DNA of 64,000 bases from Natronococcus sp. A-GB7. GTDB taxonomy: Archaea; Halobacteriota; Halobacteria; Halobacteriales; Natrialbaceae. The notes beneath the pieces are model-generated. The model had not been told where the DNA came from and made no database searches. It worked only from the letters and a program-made list of their open reading frames with translations. Shown in pieces: positions 34,249 through 43,437 of the stretch (position 1 is the first letter of the stretch; each line of letters starts with the position of its first letter). The DNA lies in assembly GCF_029688865.1 (NCBI RefSeq), contig NZ_JARUKV010000001.1, positions 124,001-188,000 of the forward strand. The letters are read 5' to 3'. Both the position numbers and the translations under genes were made by a program.

Positions 34249-35544
34249 ATGGACGTCACCATCACTCCCTCCCGCGTCGCGGGACGGGCTCGAGCGCCAC
34301 CCTCGAAGAGCTACACTCACCGCGCGATCCTCGCGGCCGGCTACGCCTCGCAGACGACGGTCCGGGACGCCCTCTGGAGCGCCGACACGAAGGCTACGGC
34401 GCGCGCCGTCTCGCTGTTCGGCGGGAGCGTCGACCGCGACGACGACGCACTCGAGATCGAGGGCTTCGACGGCCAGCCGGGCGTCCCCGACGACGTCATC
34501 AACTGTGAGAACAGCGGGACGACGATGCGGCTGGTGACCGCGGCGGCGGCGCTGGCCGACGGTACGAGCGTCCTCACGGGCGACGCGTCGCTCCGGAGCC
34601 GTCCCCAGGGACCGCTGCTCGAGGCTATCGCCGACCTCGGCGGTGACGCGTTCAGCACCCGCGGGAACGGGCAGGCCCCGCTGGTCGTTACGGGACCGAT
34701 CTCGGGCACCGAGGTCTCCATTCCGGGCGACGTCTCCTCGCAGTACATCACCGCGCTGCTGATGGCGGGCGCGGTCACCGAGGACGGACTCGAGATCGAC
34801 CTCGAGACCGAGCTCAAGTCGGCGCCGTACGTCGACATCACCCTCGAGGTGCTCGACGACTTCGGCGTCGAGGCCCGCAAAACCGACTCCGGGTTCGCCG
34901 TCGACGGCGGTCAGCGCTACGATCCCGCGGACGGCGAGTATCGGGTTCCCGGCGACTTCTCCTCGATCTCGTACCTGCTCGCGGCGGGTGCGATCGCCGG
35001 CGCCGAGGACGAGGCCGTCCGGATCGAGGGCGCCCAGCCCAGCGCCCAGGGCGACAAGGCAATCGTCGAGATCGTCGCCGAGATGGGCGCCGACGTCGAC
35101 TGGGATCGGGAGAACGGAACCATCGACGTCTCGGCGACCGACCTCGAGGGGGTCGAGGTCTCCGTCGAGGACACGCCCGATCTGTTGCCGACGATCGCCA
35201 CGCTGGGCGCGGTCGCCGACGGCGACACGCGGATCACGAACGCCGAACACGTCCGCTACAAGGAGACCGATCGGGTGAGCGCGATGGCCGAGGAACTCGG
35301 GAAGATGGGCGTCGAGACGACCGAGGAGCGCGAATCGCTGACGATCCACGGGAGCGAGTCGACCCTCGAGGGCGCCGCGGTCGACGGGCGGGGCGATCAC
35401 CGCATCGTGATGGCGCTGGCGCTGGCGGGACTGGTCGCCGACGGCGAGACGACGGTCGCGGGCGCCGAGCACGTCGACGTCTCGTTTCCGAACTTCTTCG
35501 AGACGCTCGAGGAGCTGGGCACGACCCTAAAGCGCGACGACTGA
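34249..35544 (+). CDS. aroA: 3-phosphoshikimate 1-carboxyvinyltransferase (EPSP synthase)
   Basis: 431 residues with the two-domain inside-out barrel. It has [17 protein letters not shown] at the phosphate-binding N-terminus, NSGTTMRLV near residue 87, [12 protein letters not shown], and the C-terminal [17 protein letters not shown] motif. The enzyme joins phosphoenolpyruvate to shikimate-3-phosphate, the sixth step of the shikimate pathway. aroC, which uses its product, is encoded 3.4 kb downstream on the same strand but is not in the same operon. The ATG at 34249 gives the standard start MDVTITPS. Confidence 0.95.
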   Translation: MDVTITPSRVAGRARAPPSKSYTHRAILAAGYASQTTVRDALWSADTKATARAVSLFGGSVDRDDDALEIEGFDGQPGVPDDVINCENSGTTMRLVTAAAALADGTSVLTGDASLRSRPQGPLLEAIADLGGDAFSTRGNGQAPLVVTGPISGTEVSIPGDVSSQYITALLMAGAVTEDGLEIDLETELKSAPYVDITLEVLDDFGVEARKTDSGFAVDGGQRYDPADGEYRVPGDFSSISYLLAAGAIAGAEDEAVRIEGAQPSAQGDKAIVEIVAEMGADVDWDRENGTIDVSATDLEGVEVSVEDTPDLLPTIATLGAVADGDTRITNAEHVRYKETDRVSAMAEELGKMGVETTEERESLTIHGSESTLEGAAVDGRGDHRIVMALALAGLVADGETTVAGAEHVDVSFPNFFETLEELGTTLKRDD

Positions 35545-35582
35545 GCGGGACGCGAACCCGAAGTCGGCGACCCGAACGGTCC

Positions 35583-36314
35583 TCAGAACGTGTAGGCCAT
35601 CAACACTTCGTCGACGAACTCGTCGTCGATCGTGTAGTGGTTCCGGCGGATCCCCTCGGTGTTCCAGCCGTGGTCCTCGAGGAACGCCAGGGCCTCGTCG
35701 TTGGTCGCCGGAACGCTGTTGTACACCTTCCGGTAGCCGTTGGCCTCCGCCCAGTCGACCCCGCGGGTGAGCAGGGCGTCGCCGACGCCGCGTCTGCGGT
35801 GGTCGGGTCGGACGCCGACGGTGAGCTGGGCCGTCTCGCGGAGCTTCTCGACCTGCGGGAGATCGAGGTGAACCCAGCCTGCGATCTCGTCGTCGACCGT
35901 GGCGACGAAGAACACGCGGGACTCGACGGTGTTGTGGCGGGTCACCGCGTCCTCGTACAGCAGCTGCTCGGCGACGCTTTCGGCGACGACGTAGGACTCC
36001 TTCGCGGTCACGTCGCGGATCGCCTCGACCAGCCCGTCGAAGTCCCGATTCTGCCCGGGACGGATGAGGTAGGTTCCGTCGTCGGTCTCGTACTCCTCGA
36101 CCGAGCCGACGTCGAGTGCGAGCCGGATCGTGCCGCCGTCCTCCTCGAGGTAGCCCTTGGTCTCCAGCGCCTCGAGCTCCGATCGGAACTGCTCGGGCGG
36201 CAGCGACGTCATCTCCCGAATTCGGTGTCGAGCCGCCGTCCCGTGGCGCTCGACGTACTGGTAGATCGACCTGCTCGCCTCGCTCTCGAACGTCGGCCGC
36301 TCGGGTGCACGCAT
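35583..36314 (-). CDS. GNAT acetyltransferase with N-terminal winged-helix domain
   Basis: 243 residues from ATG 36314 (an ATG four codons upstream is equally possible). Residues about 1-70 form a winged helix (SIYQYVERHGTAARHRIREM, then LEALETKGYLEED). Residues 85-243 form a GNAT domain with VRPDHRRRGVGDALL (acetyl-CoA-binding RxxGxG/A) and a C-terminal HGWNTEGIRRNHY. It could be a transcription factor controlled by acetyl-CoA or an acetyltransferase with a DNA-binding module. The target is unknown. It is convergent with aroA and divergent from the phosphodiesterase-like gene. Confidence 0.85.
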   Translation of the reverse strand: MRAPERPTFESEASRSIYQYVERHGTAARHRIREMTSLPPEQFRSELEALETKGYLEEDGGTIRLALDVGSVEEYETDDGTYLIRPGQNRDFDGLVEAIRDVTAKESYVVAESVAEQLLYEDAVTRHNTVESRVFFVATVDDEIAGWVHLDLPQVEKLRETAQLTVGVRPDHRRRGVGDALLTRGVDWAEANGYRKVYNSVPATNDEALAFLEDHGWNTEGIRRNHYTIDDEFVDEVLMAYTF

Positions 36315-36422
36315 GAGAGAGGTCATCGGGTGGCGCGAGTATAGTCCTTGCCATTGGGTACCATACTTTCCGACCCCTCCCGTGCCGGTGGGACTATCCC
36401 CCACGGCGTCGTCGGAACCGGT

Positions 36423-37694
36423 ATGCGCGCGTCCCTCGAGTCGCGGCTCCGCGAGCGCCTGAGCGAGGACGGCTACCTGTTTCCCGACTACGACGGCTAC
36501 TGCGTCGCGAACGTGCCGGAGACGGCGCTGTCGCTGCTCGAGGACGGGTTCGAGCGACGGCTGCCCGACGACGCGCTCGAGGGCGTCGACGCCGACGTCG
36601 ACAACGTCGTCGTCTTCCTGCTGGACGGCTTCGGCTACGAACACTGGAAGCGCCACCGGCGGGTCCACCCGCTGCTCGAGCGCCTCTCGACCGTCGGCAC
36701 CGTGGCGCCGCTGACGACGATCTACCCATCCGAGACGGCCGCCGCGCTGACGACGATCAACACGACCGCTCCGCCCGTCGAGCACGGGCTGTTGGGCTGG
36801 TTCCAGTACCTCGAGTCCGCCGACGAGATCGTCGAGACGCTGCCGTTCCGAACGCTCGAGGGCGATCCCCTCGCGGACGTCTCGCCGTCGTCCGACGCGG
36901 CGGAGCTGTTCGCCGGATCGTCGATCTACGAGCGGGCCGAACGAGCGGGGATAGACACGTACGCGCTCCAGCCCGCCGAGTTCGTCGACTCGGGGTACAC
37001 CCGGGCGACGACCGCCGGTTCTACCCGGGTCGGCTACGACACTGCGACCGACCTCGCGCTGTCGATCCGGCGGGCCCTCGAGGAGTCCGCGACGCCGGCG
37101 TACGTCTACGCCTACGAGCCGACGATCGACGCCGTCTCCCACGCCGAGGGGACCGGTACCGAGCGCTACCGCCAGAACCTCGAGGCGATCCTCGAACGGC
37201 TGCAGTACGAACTGGTCGAGCGACTCGACTCCGATCTTGCGGAGCGGACGCTGCTGGTGGTGACGGCCGACCACGGGATCGTCGACACCGCGCCCGACGA
37301 GAACGTCGTCATGACCGACTGGGAGGCGTGGCCGGCGCTGCGGGAGACGTTCCGCCACGACGGGGCGGGCGAGCCCCGGTTGCCGACCGGAAGCCCGCGC
37401 AACGTCCACTTCCACGTGCGGCCGGATCGCCTCGAGGAGGCTCGTCGGATCGTCGACTCGGCTCTGGACGGCCGAACGTTCACCCGCGAGGACGCACTCG
37501 AGCGCGGACTGTTCGGTCCCGGCGAGCCCTCGGCGCTGTTCGACCGGCGCTGTGGCGACCTGCTCGCTGTCCACCGGAACCGCGGGCTGTGGTGGTCGGC
37601 GATGGATTCGATCGGGATGCACGGCGGACTCACCGATCAGGAGATGCTGGTCCCGCTGGCGGCAGCGCGTCTGGACGCACTGCAAGCGAAGTAG
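36423..37694 (+). CDS. Alkaline phosphatase superfamily / nucleotide pyrophosphatase-like protein
   Basis: 423 residues. Metal and nucleophile motifs of the type I phosphodiesterase group are seen in order: VVFLLDGFGY (Asp), TIYPSETAAALTTINT (nucleophilic Thr), YEPTIDAVSHAEG (Asp, His), VVTADHGIVDT (Asp, His) and a late MHGGLTDQEM (His). It is predicted to hydrolyse a phosphodiester or nucleotide. There is no signal peptide, so it acts in the cytoplasm. Start ATG at 36423; the ORF opens further upstream but the preceding residues are Gly/Pro-rich and unlike the family. Confidence 0.85.
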   Translation: MRASLESRLRERLSEDGYLFPDYDGYCVANVPETALSLLEDGFERRLPDDALEGVDADVDNVVVFLLDGFGYEHWKRHRRVHPLLERLSTVGTVAPLTTIYPSETAAALTTINTTAPPVEHGLLGWFQYLESADEIVETLPFRTLEGDPLADVSPSSDAAELFAGSSIYERAERAGIDTYALQPAEFVDSGYTRATTAGSTRVGYDTATDLALSIRRALEESATPAYVYAYEPTIDAVSHAEGTGTERYRQNLEAILERLQYELVERLDSDLAERTLLVVTADHGIVDTAPDENVVMTDWEAWPALRETFRHDGAGEPRLPTGSPRNVHFHVRPDRLEEARRIVDSALDGRTFTREDALERGLFGPGEPSALFDRRCGDLLAVHRNRGLWWSAMDSIGMHGGLTDQEMLVPLAAARLDALQAK

Positions 37695-37706
37695 TACGGG
37701 GAGAAG

Positions 37707-37714
37707 ACATATAC
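37707..37714 (+). promoter_or_regulatory. TATA-like element of the small membrane protein gene
   Basis: The sequence acatatac is centred 27 bases before the ATG at 37738, a leaderless-type arrangement supporting a separate promoter for the small downstream gene. Confidence 0.5.
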
Positions 37715-37737
37715 GCTCACTGTCCCGTATTCAGCGC

Positions 37738-37950
37738 ATGAGCCTCCCTGGCACGACCGACGTCCCGCCGGCCCTGGGGAACTTCCTCTATCTCGTCGGC
37801 GCGTTCTTCCTCACCGGAATGGCGACGCTGACGATCGTCGGTCTCACGGGTCTCGAGGGGGTCGTCGCCTACGCGGTCGCGGTCCCCGCGTTCGTCGCCG
37901 TCTTCGTCGGATTGCTCGCCGCGTACGAGCGCTACTACCTCGTCGAATGA
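37738..37950 (+). CDS. Small two-helix membrane protein
   Basis: 70 residues, with a polar start (MSLPGTTDVPP), helix one about 14-36 and helix two about 42-64, ending in YERYYLVE. No known family was recognised. Its own TATA-like element precedes it, and it converges with the lipoprotein gene after 21 bases. Confidence 0.7.
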   Translation: MSLPGTTDVPPALGNFLYLVGAFFLTGMATLTIVGLTGLEGVVAYAVAVPAFVAVFVGLLAAYERYYLVE

Positions 37951-37971
37951 GCCAAACGGAGGGCCGGAGAG

Positions 37972-38544
37972 CTACAGCGGGGTTCGCTCGACCGGTTCGG
38001 CCTCAACGATACCGATCGCGTAGCTCGCGATCCCCTCCTCGAGGGTCATCGCGCTGAACGCCCACTCCTCCTCGTCTGCCAGCTCGGAGGTGCTCGGCGT
38101 GGCGTCGTCGATCCGCTCGCCGTCGGCGTCGTAGAAGACGATCCCCACTCGAACGGACCGAACGTCCTCACCCGACTCATTGACGACGACCCCCTCGACC
38201 GACGCCGAGAGGTCGTCCTCGACGAGTTCGTGCTCCTCGAGCGCGAGCCCCTCGATCGGCGGTCCCTCCTCGATCCGCTCCTCGAGATCATCCGTTTCGT
38301 CTTCGTCCGTTTCGTCGTCCCCGTTCTCGTCGGCTTCCTCGTCCTCGCCACTATCGTCGTCGCCGTTTCCGCCGTCACCGTTCGCGTCATCGTCGCCGTT
38401 TGTGTCGTCAGTCTCGGTCTCTTCTCCATCGTCGGCTCCGACTTCGGTATCGTCGTCGGTCTCGTCCCCGTCCTCGGACGCGCATCCGGCGAGGAGCGCC
38501 GAGACTGCAACGCTCGTTCCAAATAGCACCGTTCGTCTGTGCAT
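37972..38544 (-). CDS. FxLYD-domain lipoprotein with acidic linker
   Basis: 190 residues. A basic N-terminus and hydrophobic core end in the lipobox LLAGC (Cys21), so it should be a lipid-anchored cell-surface protein. A linker of some 75 residues is almost all Asp, Glu, Gly and Asn. The C-terminal domain (about 100-190) has VEGVVVNESGEDVRSVRVGIVFYDADGERI, the FxLYD beta-sandwich signature, here VFYD. The first residues MHRRTVLFG hint at Tat export, as is common for haloarchaeal lipoproteins. Role unknown; FxLYD domains are thought to act in surface binding. Confidence 0.85.
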   Translation of the reverse strand: MHRRTVLFGTSVAVSALLAGCASEDGDETDDDTEVGADDGEETETDDTNGDDDANGDGGNGDDDSGEDEEADENGDDETDEDETDDLEERIEEGPPIEGLALEEHELVEDDLSASVEGVVVNESGEDVRSVRVGIVFYDADGERIDDATPSTSELADEEEWAFSAMTLEEGIASYAIGIVEAEPVERTPL

Positions 38545-38905
38545 GCGAGAGCGTATCCCGCTCGTGGAGTTGAGTATACGCCGCCTATCTCTGGACGGGA
38601 GCGCGGCCGCCGCCCGGGGGTCGTCGTACGCCGTGCCTATCTCGGCCGGAGGGAGTCCGTCCGTTCCGCACAGCCGAGACCCGGCTGCGCCGTCCGTCGG
38701 TCGGCCCGACTCTTCGGGGGCGCCGAACCCGCCTCGCTCGAGTCGGCCCGTTGCGCTGGTTCTCGGGCGCAGTAGGCGGTTCCTTCCCGTGGCGGGGCTG
38801 ACGTCCGCGGGTGGAAACGCCCTCGTAACTCCGGTTCGGTCCCGCGCTTCCGGATCTTGCACCGATCCTGCACCCATAAGTGTCCGCGTCCCCGAGGGGG
38901 TTCCA
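38545..38905. other. 361-base intergenic region upstream of aroC
   Basis: No gene is supported here: the open frames on both strands have poor composition. It holds the promoter of the lipoprotein gene (A+T-rich gagtatac near 38570) and, at 38874-38883, a TATA-like cccataagtg centred 27 bases before the aroC ATG. Long G+C-rich stretches contain several short inverted repeats but no clear RNA gene. Confidence 0.5.
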
Positions 38906-40057
38906 ATGAACGGCAACCGCTTCGGTCGCCTCTTCCAGGTGACCACGTTCGGCGAGAGCCACGGGGAGGCGATGGGCTGTACCGTCTCGGGCTGTCCCGC
39001 GGGTCTCGAGCTCTCGGAGGAGGACATCCAGGCCGACCTCGATCGGCGAAAGCCGGGCCAGTCGATGATCACAACCAGCCGCGGCGAGCCAGACGACGTC
39101 TCGATCAAGTCGGGCGTTCAGGACGGCTACACCACGGGGACGCCGATCGGCATGGTGATCCAGAACAAGGACGCCCGCTCGGGGAAGTACGAACCGTTCA
39201 TCACCGCGCCCCGACCGAGCCACGGCGACTTCACCTACTCGGCGAAGTTCGGCACACGCAACTGGGGCGGCGGCGGGCGCTCCTCGGCCCGCGAGACGGT
39301 CAACTGGGTCGCCGCGGGCGCCATCGCGAAGAAACTGCTCGCCCGGGAGGGAATCGAGCTCAAGGCTCACGTGAACCAGATCGGCGACGTCGAGGCACCC
39401 GAGGTGAGCTTCGAGGAGATCAAAGCACACAGCGAGGAGAACGACGTCCGCTGTGCTCACCCCGAGACCGCAGCGGAGATGCAGGAGCTGATCGAGGAGT
39501 ACCAGGACGAGGGCGACTCGATCGGCGGCTCGATCTACTTCGAGGTCCAGGGGGTTCCGGTCGGTCTCGGCGCGCCCCGGTTCGACTCCCTCTCCGCGCG
39601 GCTCGGACAGGCGATGATGTCGGTGCCGGCGACGACGGCCTTCGAGTTCGGACTCGGCACCGAGGCCGCGGAGTGGACCGGCAAGGACCGCAACGACGAC
39701 TGGGAGTTCGATGCCGAGGGGAACCCAACCCCCGTCGAGAACGATCACGGCGGGATCCAGGGCGGTCTCTCGAGCGGCGAGCCGATCTACGGCGAAGTGA
39801 CGCTTCACGCCCCGACCTCGATCCCCAAGAGCCAGCAGACGGCCGACTGGGAGACGGGCGAACTCAAGGAGGAGCAGGTCATCGGCCGCCACGACCCCGT
39901 TTTGCCGCCCCGCGGCGTCCCCGTGGTCGAGGCGATGCTCGCGCTGACGCTCGTGGATTTCATGCTGCTGTCTGGCCGGATGAACCCCGACCGGGTCGAC
40001 GATCAGCCCGGCGAGTACGACACGGAGTACCACCCGAGTAGCCCCCGCAACGAGTAA
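38906..40057 (+). CDS. aroC: Chorismate synthase
   Basis: 383 residues. It opens MNGNRFGRLFQVTTFGESHG, the signature containing the active-site His. RETVNWVAAGAIAKKLL and the C-terminal HDPVLPPRGVPVVEAM segment are also characteristic. The enzyme needs reduced FMN and converts EPSP to chorismate, the branch point to aromatic amino acids. It completes the step following AroA, encoded at 34249. The ATG at 38906 is well placed behind a TATA-like element. Length is normal (360-390). Confidence 0.95.
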   Translation: MNGNRFGRLFQVTTFGESHGEAMGCTVSGCPAGLELSEEDIQADLDRRKPGQSMITTSRGEPDDVSIKSGVQDGYTTGTPIGMVIQNKDARSGKYEPFITAPRPSHGDFTYSAKFGTRNWGGGGRSSARETVNWVAAGAIAKKLLAREGIELKAHVNQIGDVEAPEVSFEEIKAHSEENDVRCAHPETAAEMQELIEEYQDEGDSIGGSIYFEVQGVPVGLGAPRFDSLSARLGQAMMSVPATTAFEFGLGTEAAEWTGKDRNDDWEFDAEGNPTPVENDHGGIQGGLSSGEPIYGEVTLHAPTSIPKSQQTADWETGELKEEQVIGRHDPVLPPRGVPVVEAMLALTLVDFMLLSGRMNPDRVDDQPGEYDTEYHPSSPRNE

Positions 40058-40070
40058 CCGACGCGACCGC

Positions 40071-40076
40071 TTTTTT
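40071..40076 (+). terminator. T-run terminator after aroC
   Basis: A run of six T lies 14 bases beyond the aroC stop codon and is preceded by G+C-rich sequence; it is a likely transcription terminator. Confidence 0.5.
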
Positions 40077-40212
40077 GACGCCAGCGATACGTCCCGGAGC
40101 TCGAGCAGCGCGGATCGACCGTAGCGGGGCTGCGGTCCCGGATAGTCGCCGTCCGGCTGCCGGTGTCGGAGATCCGAACGCTTCCGTGGTACCAGTGCGT
40201 GGTGACTGCTAG

Positions 40213-40223
40213 CACATATTGTG
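40213..40223 (+). promoter_or_regulatory. TATA-like element with inverted repeat upstream of E1-alpha
   Basis: CACA-TAT-TGTG is a perfect 4+4 inverted repeat around an A+T core centred 30 bases before the ATG at 40248. It likely contains the TATA box and may bind a regulator. The minus-strand promoter of the E2-OsmC gene also contains TATTGTG (45266-45272). Confidence 0.45.
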
Positions 40224-40247
40224 GATGTTGTGTTACTCTCACACGCC

Positions 40248-41299
40248 ATGGGGAGACTTGACATAGAAACCGAAGAAGGACGACGGGAAGCGTTGCGCCG
40301 AATGCTGACGATCCGAGCGTTCGACAGCGAGGCCGGAGACCGCTTCGCGGACGGCGAGATTCCGGGCTTCGTCCACCTCTACATCGGCGAGGAGGCGGTC
40401 GGCGTCGGTACCTGCGCCTCGCTCGAGGACGACGACTACATCGCCAGCACGCACCGGGGTCACGGCCACTGCATCGCGAAGGGACTGGACCCGAAGTATA
40501 TGATGGCGGAGTTGTACGGAAGGCCGAGGGCTACTGCAACGGCAAGGGTGGCTCGATGCACATCGCGGACGTCGACGCGGGGATGCTCGGCGCCAACGGG
40601 ATCGTCGGCGCGGGGCCGCCGCTGGCCACCGGCGCGGCGCTGTCGATCGACTACCAGGACCGCGACCAGGTCGCGGTCGGCTTCCTCGGCGACGGCGCGG
40701 TCGCCCAGGGGCAGGTCCACGAAGCGATGAACCTCGCGGCGACCTGGGATCTGCCGGCGATCTTCGTCATCGAGAACAACCACTACGGCGAGGGGACGCC
40801 CGTCGAGGAACAGCACAACGTCGACAACCTGAGCGACACCGCCCAGGCCCACGATATCCCCGGGCTGACGGTCGACGGGATGGATATCACTGCGGTCGCG
40901 GAGGCCGTCGGCGAGGCTCGAGCGCGCGCCAGAGCCGGCGACGGGCCGACGCTGATCGAGGCCGAGACCTACCGCTACCGGGGCCACTACGAGGGCGACG
41001 AGGAGCCCTACCGCGACGAGGACGAACTCGAGCGCTGGAAGGCCCGCGACCCGATTGACTCCTTCAAGGAGCGGCTGATCGACCGAGGCGAACTCACCGC
41101 CGAGGAGTTCGATGAGCTCGAAGGCGAGATCGAGGCCGAGATCGATGCGGCGGTCGAGTACGCCCAGAACGCGGAGCCGCCGGCGCCCCACGAGGCCTAC
41201 GACGACATGTTCGCCGAGACACCCCCCGAGATCGAACGGTTTGCAACTGCTGCGCGGACCAGCACCGATGGTGGCCACCCCGGAGGTGAGCGACGATGA
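40248..41299 (+). pseudogene. acoA: 2-oxoacid/acetoin dehydrogenase E1-alpha subunit, frameshifted
   Basis: Two overlapping frames together encode about 350 residues of a thiamine-diphosphate E1-alpha. Frame one (40248 to about 40519) gives the N-terminus to KYMMAELYG. After 40519 the family sequence continues in another frame: KAEGYCNGKGGSMHI, the thiamine-diphosphate motif GDGAVAQG with NN at its end, and the C-terminus to TGA 41299. One base appears missing in tacggaag (expected tac ggc aag). This is either a genuine inactivating deletion or a sequencing error; the rest shows no other decay. E1-beta overlaps its stop by four bases (ATGA). Confidence 0.85.
41282..41289 (+). promoter_or_regulatory. 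Strong ribosome-binding site of E1-beta
   Basis: GGAGGTGA lies six bases before the ATG at 41296, within the last codons of E1-alpha. The distance and match are ideal, so E1-beta can be translated independently of the frameshift upstream. Confidence 0.7.
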
Positions 41300-42306
41300 C
41301 CGCACAGGCCGAACGCGAACTCGAGACCGAGACCGAGACGATGACCGTCCGGGAGGCCGTCCGCCAGGCGCTGCGCGAGGAACTCGAGCGCGACGAGGAC
41401 GTCTACATCATGGGCGAGGACGTCGGGCTCTTCGGCGGCGTCCTCGAAGTGACGAGCGGCCTGTTCGACGAGTTCGGCGGCGAGCGCGTACGGGACACGC
41501 CGATCAGCGAGGCCGGCTTCATGGGCGCCGCGACTGGTGCCGCCGCGACGGGCACCCGCCCGGTCGTCGAGCTCATGTTCTCCGACTTCGCGGGCGTCTC
41601 GATGGAGCAGATCATGAACCAGATGGCGAAGATGCGCTACATGTTCGGCGGGAAGGCCGAGATGCCGGTCACCGTTCGGACGACCGAGGGCGGCGGCATG
41701 GGTGCGGCGAGCCAGCACTCGGGGACGATCCACACCTGGATGGCCCACTTCCCCGGGCTCAAAGCCGTCGCCCCCGGAACCGCCGCGAGCGCGAAGGGGC
41801 TAACGAAGGCTGCGATCCGTTCCGACGACCCCGTCTTCGTCTTCGAAAACAAGATGATCTACGAGCAGCAGGGCGCAGTGCCGACCGACGAGGAGTTCAC
41901 CGTCCCGCTTGGCGAGGCCGCGATCGAACGCGAGGGCGAGGACGTCACCGTCGTCGCCACCCAGCGGCTGGTTGGCGAATCCCTACAGACCGCCGAGAGC
42001 CTCTCCGACGCCGGCGTCGAGGCCGAGGTAATCGATCCACGGTCGCTGTACCCCCTCGACACCGAGACGATCGTCGAGAGCGTCCGGAAGACCGGTCGGC
42101 TCGTGGTCGCCGACGAGAGTCCTCTGTCGTACGGGACCCACGCCGAGATCATCGCCCGCGTCCAGGAGGAGGCCTTCTTCAGCCTCGACGCGCCGATCCA
42201 GCGCGTCGGCACGCCGGACACCCACATGCCGTTTAGCACGCCCCTCGAGCAGGAGGTCCTGCCCGACGGCGACGACGTCCGCGAGGCGGTCGAGCGGGTG
42301 ACGTAG
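41296..42306 (+). CDS. acoB: 2-oxoacid/acetoin dehydrogenase E1-beta subunit
   Basis: 336 residues. The opening TVREAVRQALREELERDEDVYIMGEDVG is typical of transketolase-like E1-beta chains. GVLEVTSGLFDEFG, FSDFAGVSMEQIMNQMAKMRYM and HSGTIHTWMAHFPGLKAVAPG are conserved, and VVADESPLSYGTHAEI lies in the C-terminal domain. With E1-alpha it forms a heterotetramer that decarboxylates a 2-oxoacid or acetoin and passes the product to lipoyl-E2. Substrate cannot be assigned from motifs alone; the downstream AcoX-like gene favours acetoin. The gene is followed with a one-base overlap (TAGTG) by that gene. Confidence 0.9.
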   Translation: MTAQAERELETETETMTVREAVRQALREELERDEDVYIMGEDVGLFGGVLEVTSGLFDEFGGERVRDTPISEAGFMGAATGAAATGTRPVVELMFSDFAGVSMEQIMNQMAKMRYMFGGKAEMPVTVRTTEGGGMGAASQHSGTIHTWMAHFPGLKAVAPGTAASAKGLTKAAIRSDDPVFVFENKMIYEQQGAVPTDEEFTVPLGEAAIEREGEDVTVVATQRLVGESLQTAESLSDAGVEAEVIDPRSLYPLDTETIVESVRKTGRLVVADESPLSYGTHAEIIARVQEEAFFSLDAPIQRVGTPDTHMPFSTPLEQEVLPDGDDVREAVERVT

Positions 42307-43337
42307 TGGCCCGCGTCGGACTGGTCGTCAACCCCGCCGCCGGGCGCGACATCCGGCGGCTCACCGGCGGCGCCAGCGTCGTCGACGACTACGCGAAACG
42401 GCGGGTCGCCGACTGCGTCCTCGAGGGACTGACTGCGGTCCCCGACCCCCCGAGCGTTCGCGTCATGCCCGATCGATCCGGGATCGCCGACCACGTCCTC
42501 GAGGAGGCGCCCGACGCGATCGAGGCCGAAGCCCTCGATATCCCCCTCGAGCGGTCGGCAGCGGATACGCGCCGGGCGGCCGCACAGTTTCGCGCGGACG
42601 GCGCCGACGCCGTCGTCGTCCTCGGCGGGGACGGGACGACCCGCGACGTCGCCGGCGAGATCGGGTCGGTTCCGGTCGTCTCGGTCTCGACGGGAACGAA
42701 CAACGTCGTCCCCTCGGCCGTCGACGGCACCGTCGCGGGCGTCGCCGCGGCGCTGGTCGCGACGAGCACCGTCTCGGCCGCCGACGTCGTCGAGCGGCAC
42801 GGACGGATCGAGGCCCGCGCCGAGACCCCGAGCGGGGAGAAGCGACTCGCCGCGCTCGCGGCTGCCGAGGTCTCTTCCCGGTCGTTCATCGGTTCTCGGG
42901 CGCTGCTCGATCCCGACGACCTCGTCGGGGGCGTCGTCTCCCGGGCCCGTCCGGGCGACATCGGACTCCCCGCGGTCGCCGGCGCGCTCGAGTCCGTCGC
43001 ACCCGGCGAACCCGGTGGCGTCGCCCTCCGGCTGACCGATCCCGTCGACGCCCCGCGGACCGCTCGGGCGGTGCTGGCACCCGGCGTCGTGGCGACAGTC
43101 GGGATCGAGTCCTGCAAGCGGGTCGAACCCGACGAGCCGGTCGCGTTCGAGGTTCCGGATGGCGTCGTCGGCGCCGACGGCGAGCGCGAACTCGAGCTCA
43201 CCGATACGACGGTCGAGTTCCGGGTTCGCTCGGACGGTCCGCGACTGGTCGACGTCGACGCCGCGCTTGCGGCCGGAGCCGACGCCGGTACGTTCGCCCT
43301 CGAGGCGGTCGACGTGCCGCCGTCGCCGGAGGACTGA
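42306..43337 (+). CDS. acoX: AcoX-like ATP-NAD kinase superfamily protein
   Basis: 343 residues, GTG start overlapping the E1-beta stop. Opening MARVGLVVNPAAGRDIRRLTGGAS and VVVLGGDGTTRDVAGEIG (GGDGT) place it in the NAD kinase/AcoX group. VVSVSTGTNNVVP follows. AcoX-type proteins occur in acetoin dehydrogenase operons of bacteria, but their reaction is not known to me. Its coupling to E1-beta is the best clue for an acetoin function of this cluster. The C-terminal 90 residues are strand-rich and hydrophilic. A second, different family member is encoded at 19283-20389. Confidence 0.8.
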   Translation: MARVGLVVNPAAGRDIRRLTGGASVVDDYAKRRVADCVLEGLTAVPDPPSVRVMPDRSGIADHVLEEAPDAIEAEALDIPLERSAADTRRAAAQFRADGADAVVVLGGDGTTRDVAGEIGSVPVVSVSTGTNNVVPSAVDGTVAGVAAALVATSTVSAADVVERHGRIEARAETPSGEKRLAALAAAEVSSRSFIGSRALLDPDDLVGGVVSRARPGDIGLPAVAGALESVAPGEPGGVALRLTDPVDAPRTARAVLAPGVVATVGIESCKRVEPDEPVAFEVPDGVVGADGERELELTDTTVEFRVRSDGPRLVDVDAALAAGADAGTFALEAVDVPPSPED

Positions 43338-43437
43338 GCCCGAGCGTTCACTCGTTCGGGAGTACGCCAAACGCTATTTTCCCGGCGTCGGCACCATACC
43401 ATAACTAATCCCAACTAAACGGACCGCGCCGCTTCCC

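Noticed and set aside
35583-37685. A 700-residue minus-strand frame joining the GNAT gene to upstream sequence
   Set aside because: Upstream of 36326 the frame is antisense to the phosphodiesterase gene and has no family similarity; the gene starts at 36314 or 36326.
38545-38905. Open frames before aroC on both strands
   Set aside because: Composition is Arg/Pro-rich shadow-like, with no family features or start signals; kept as intergenic.
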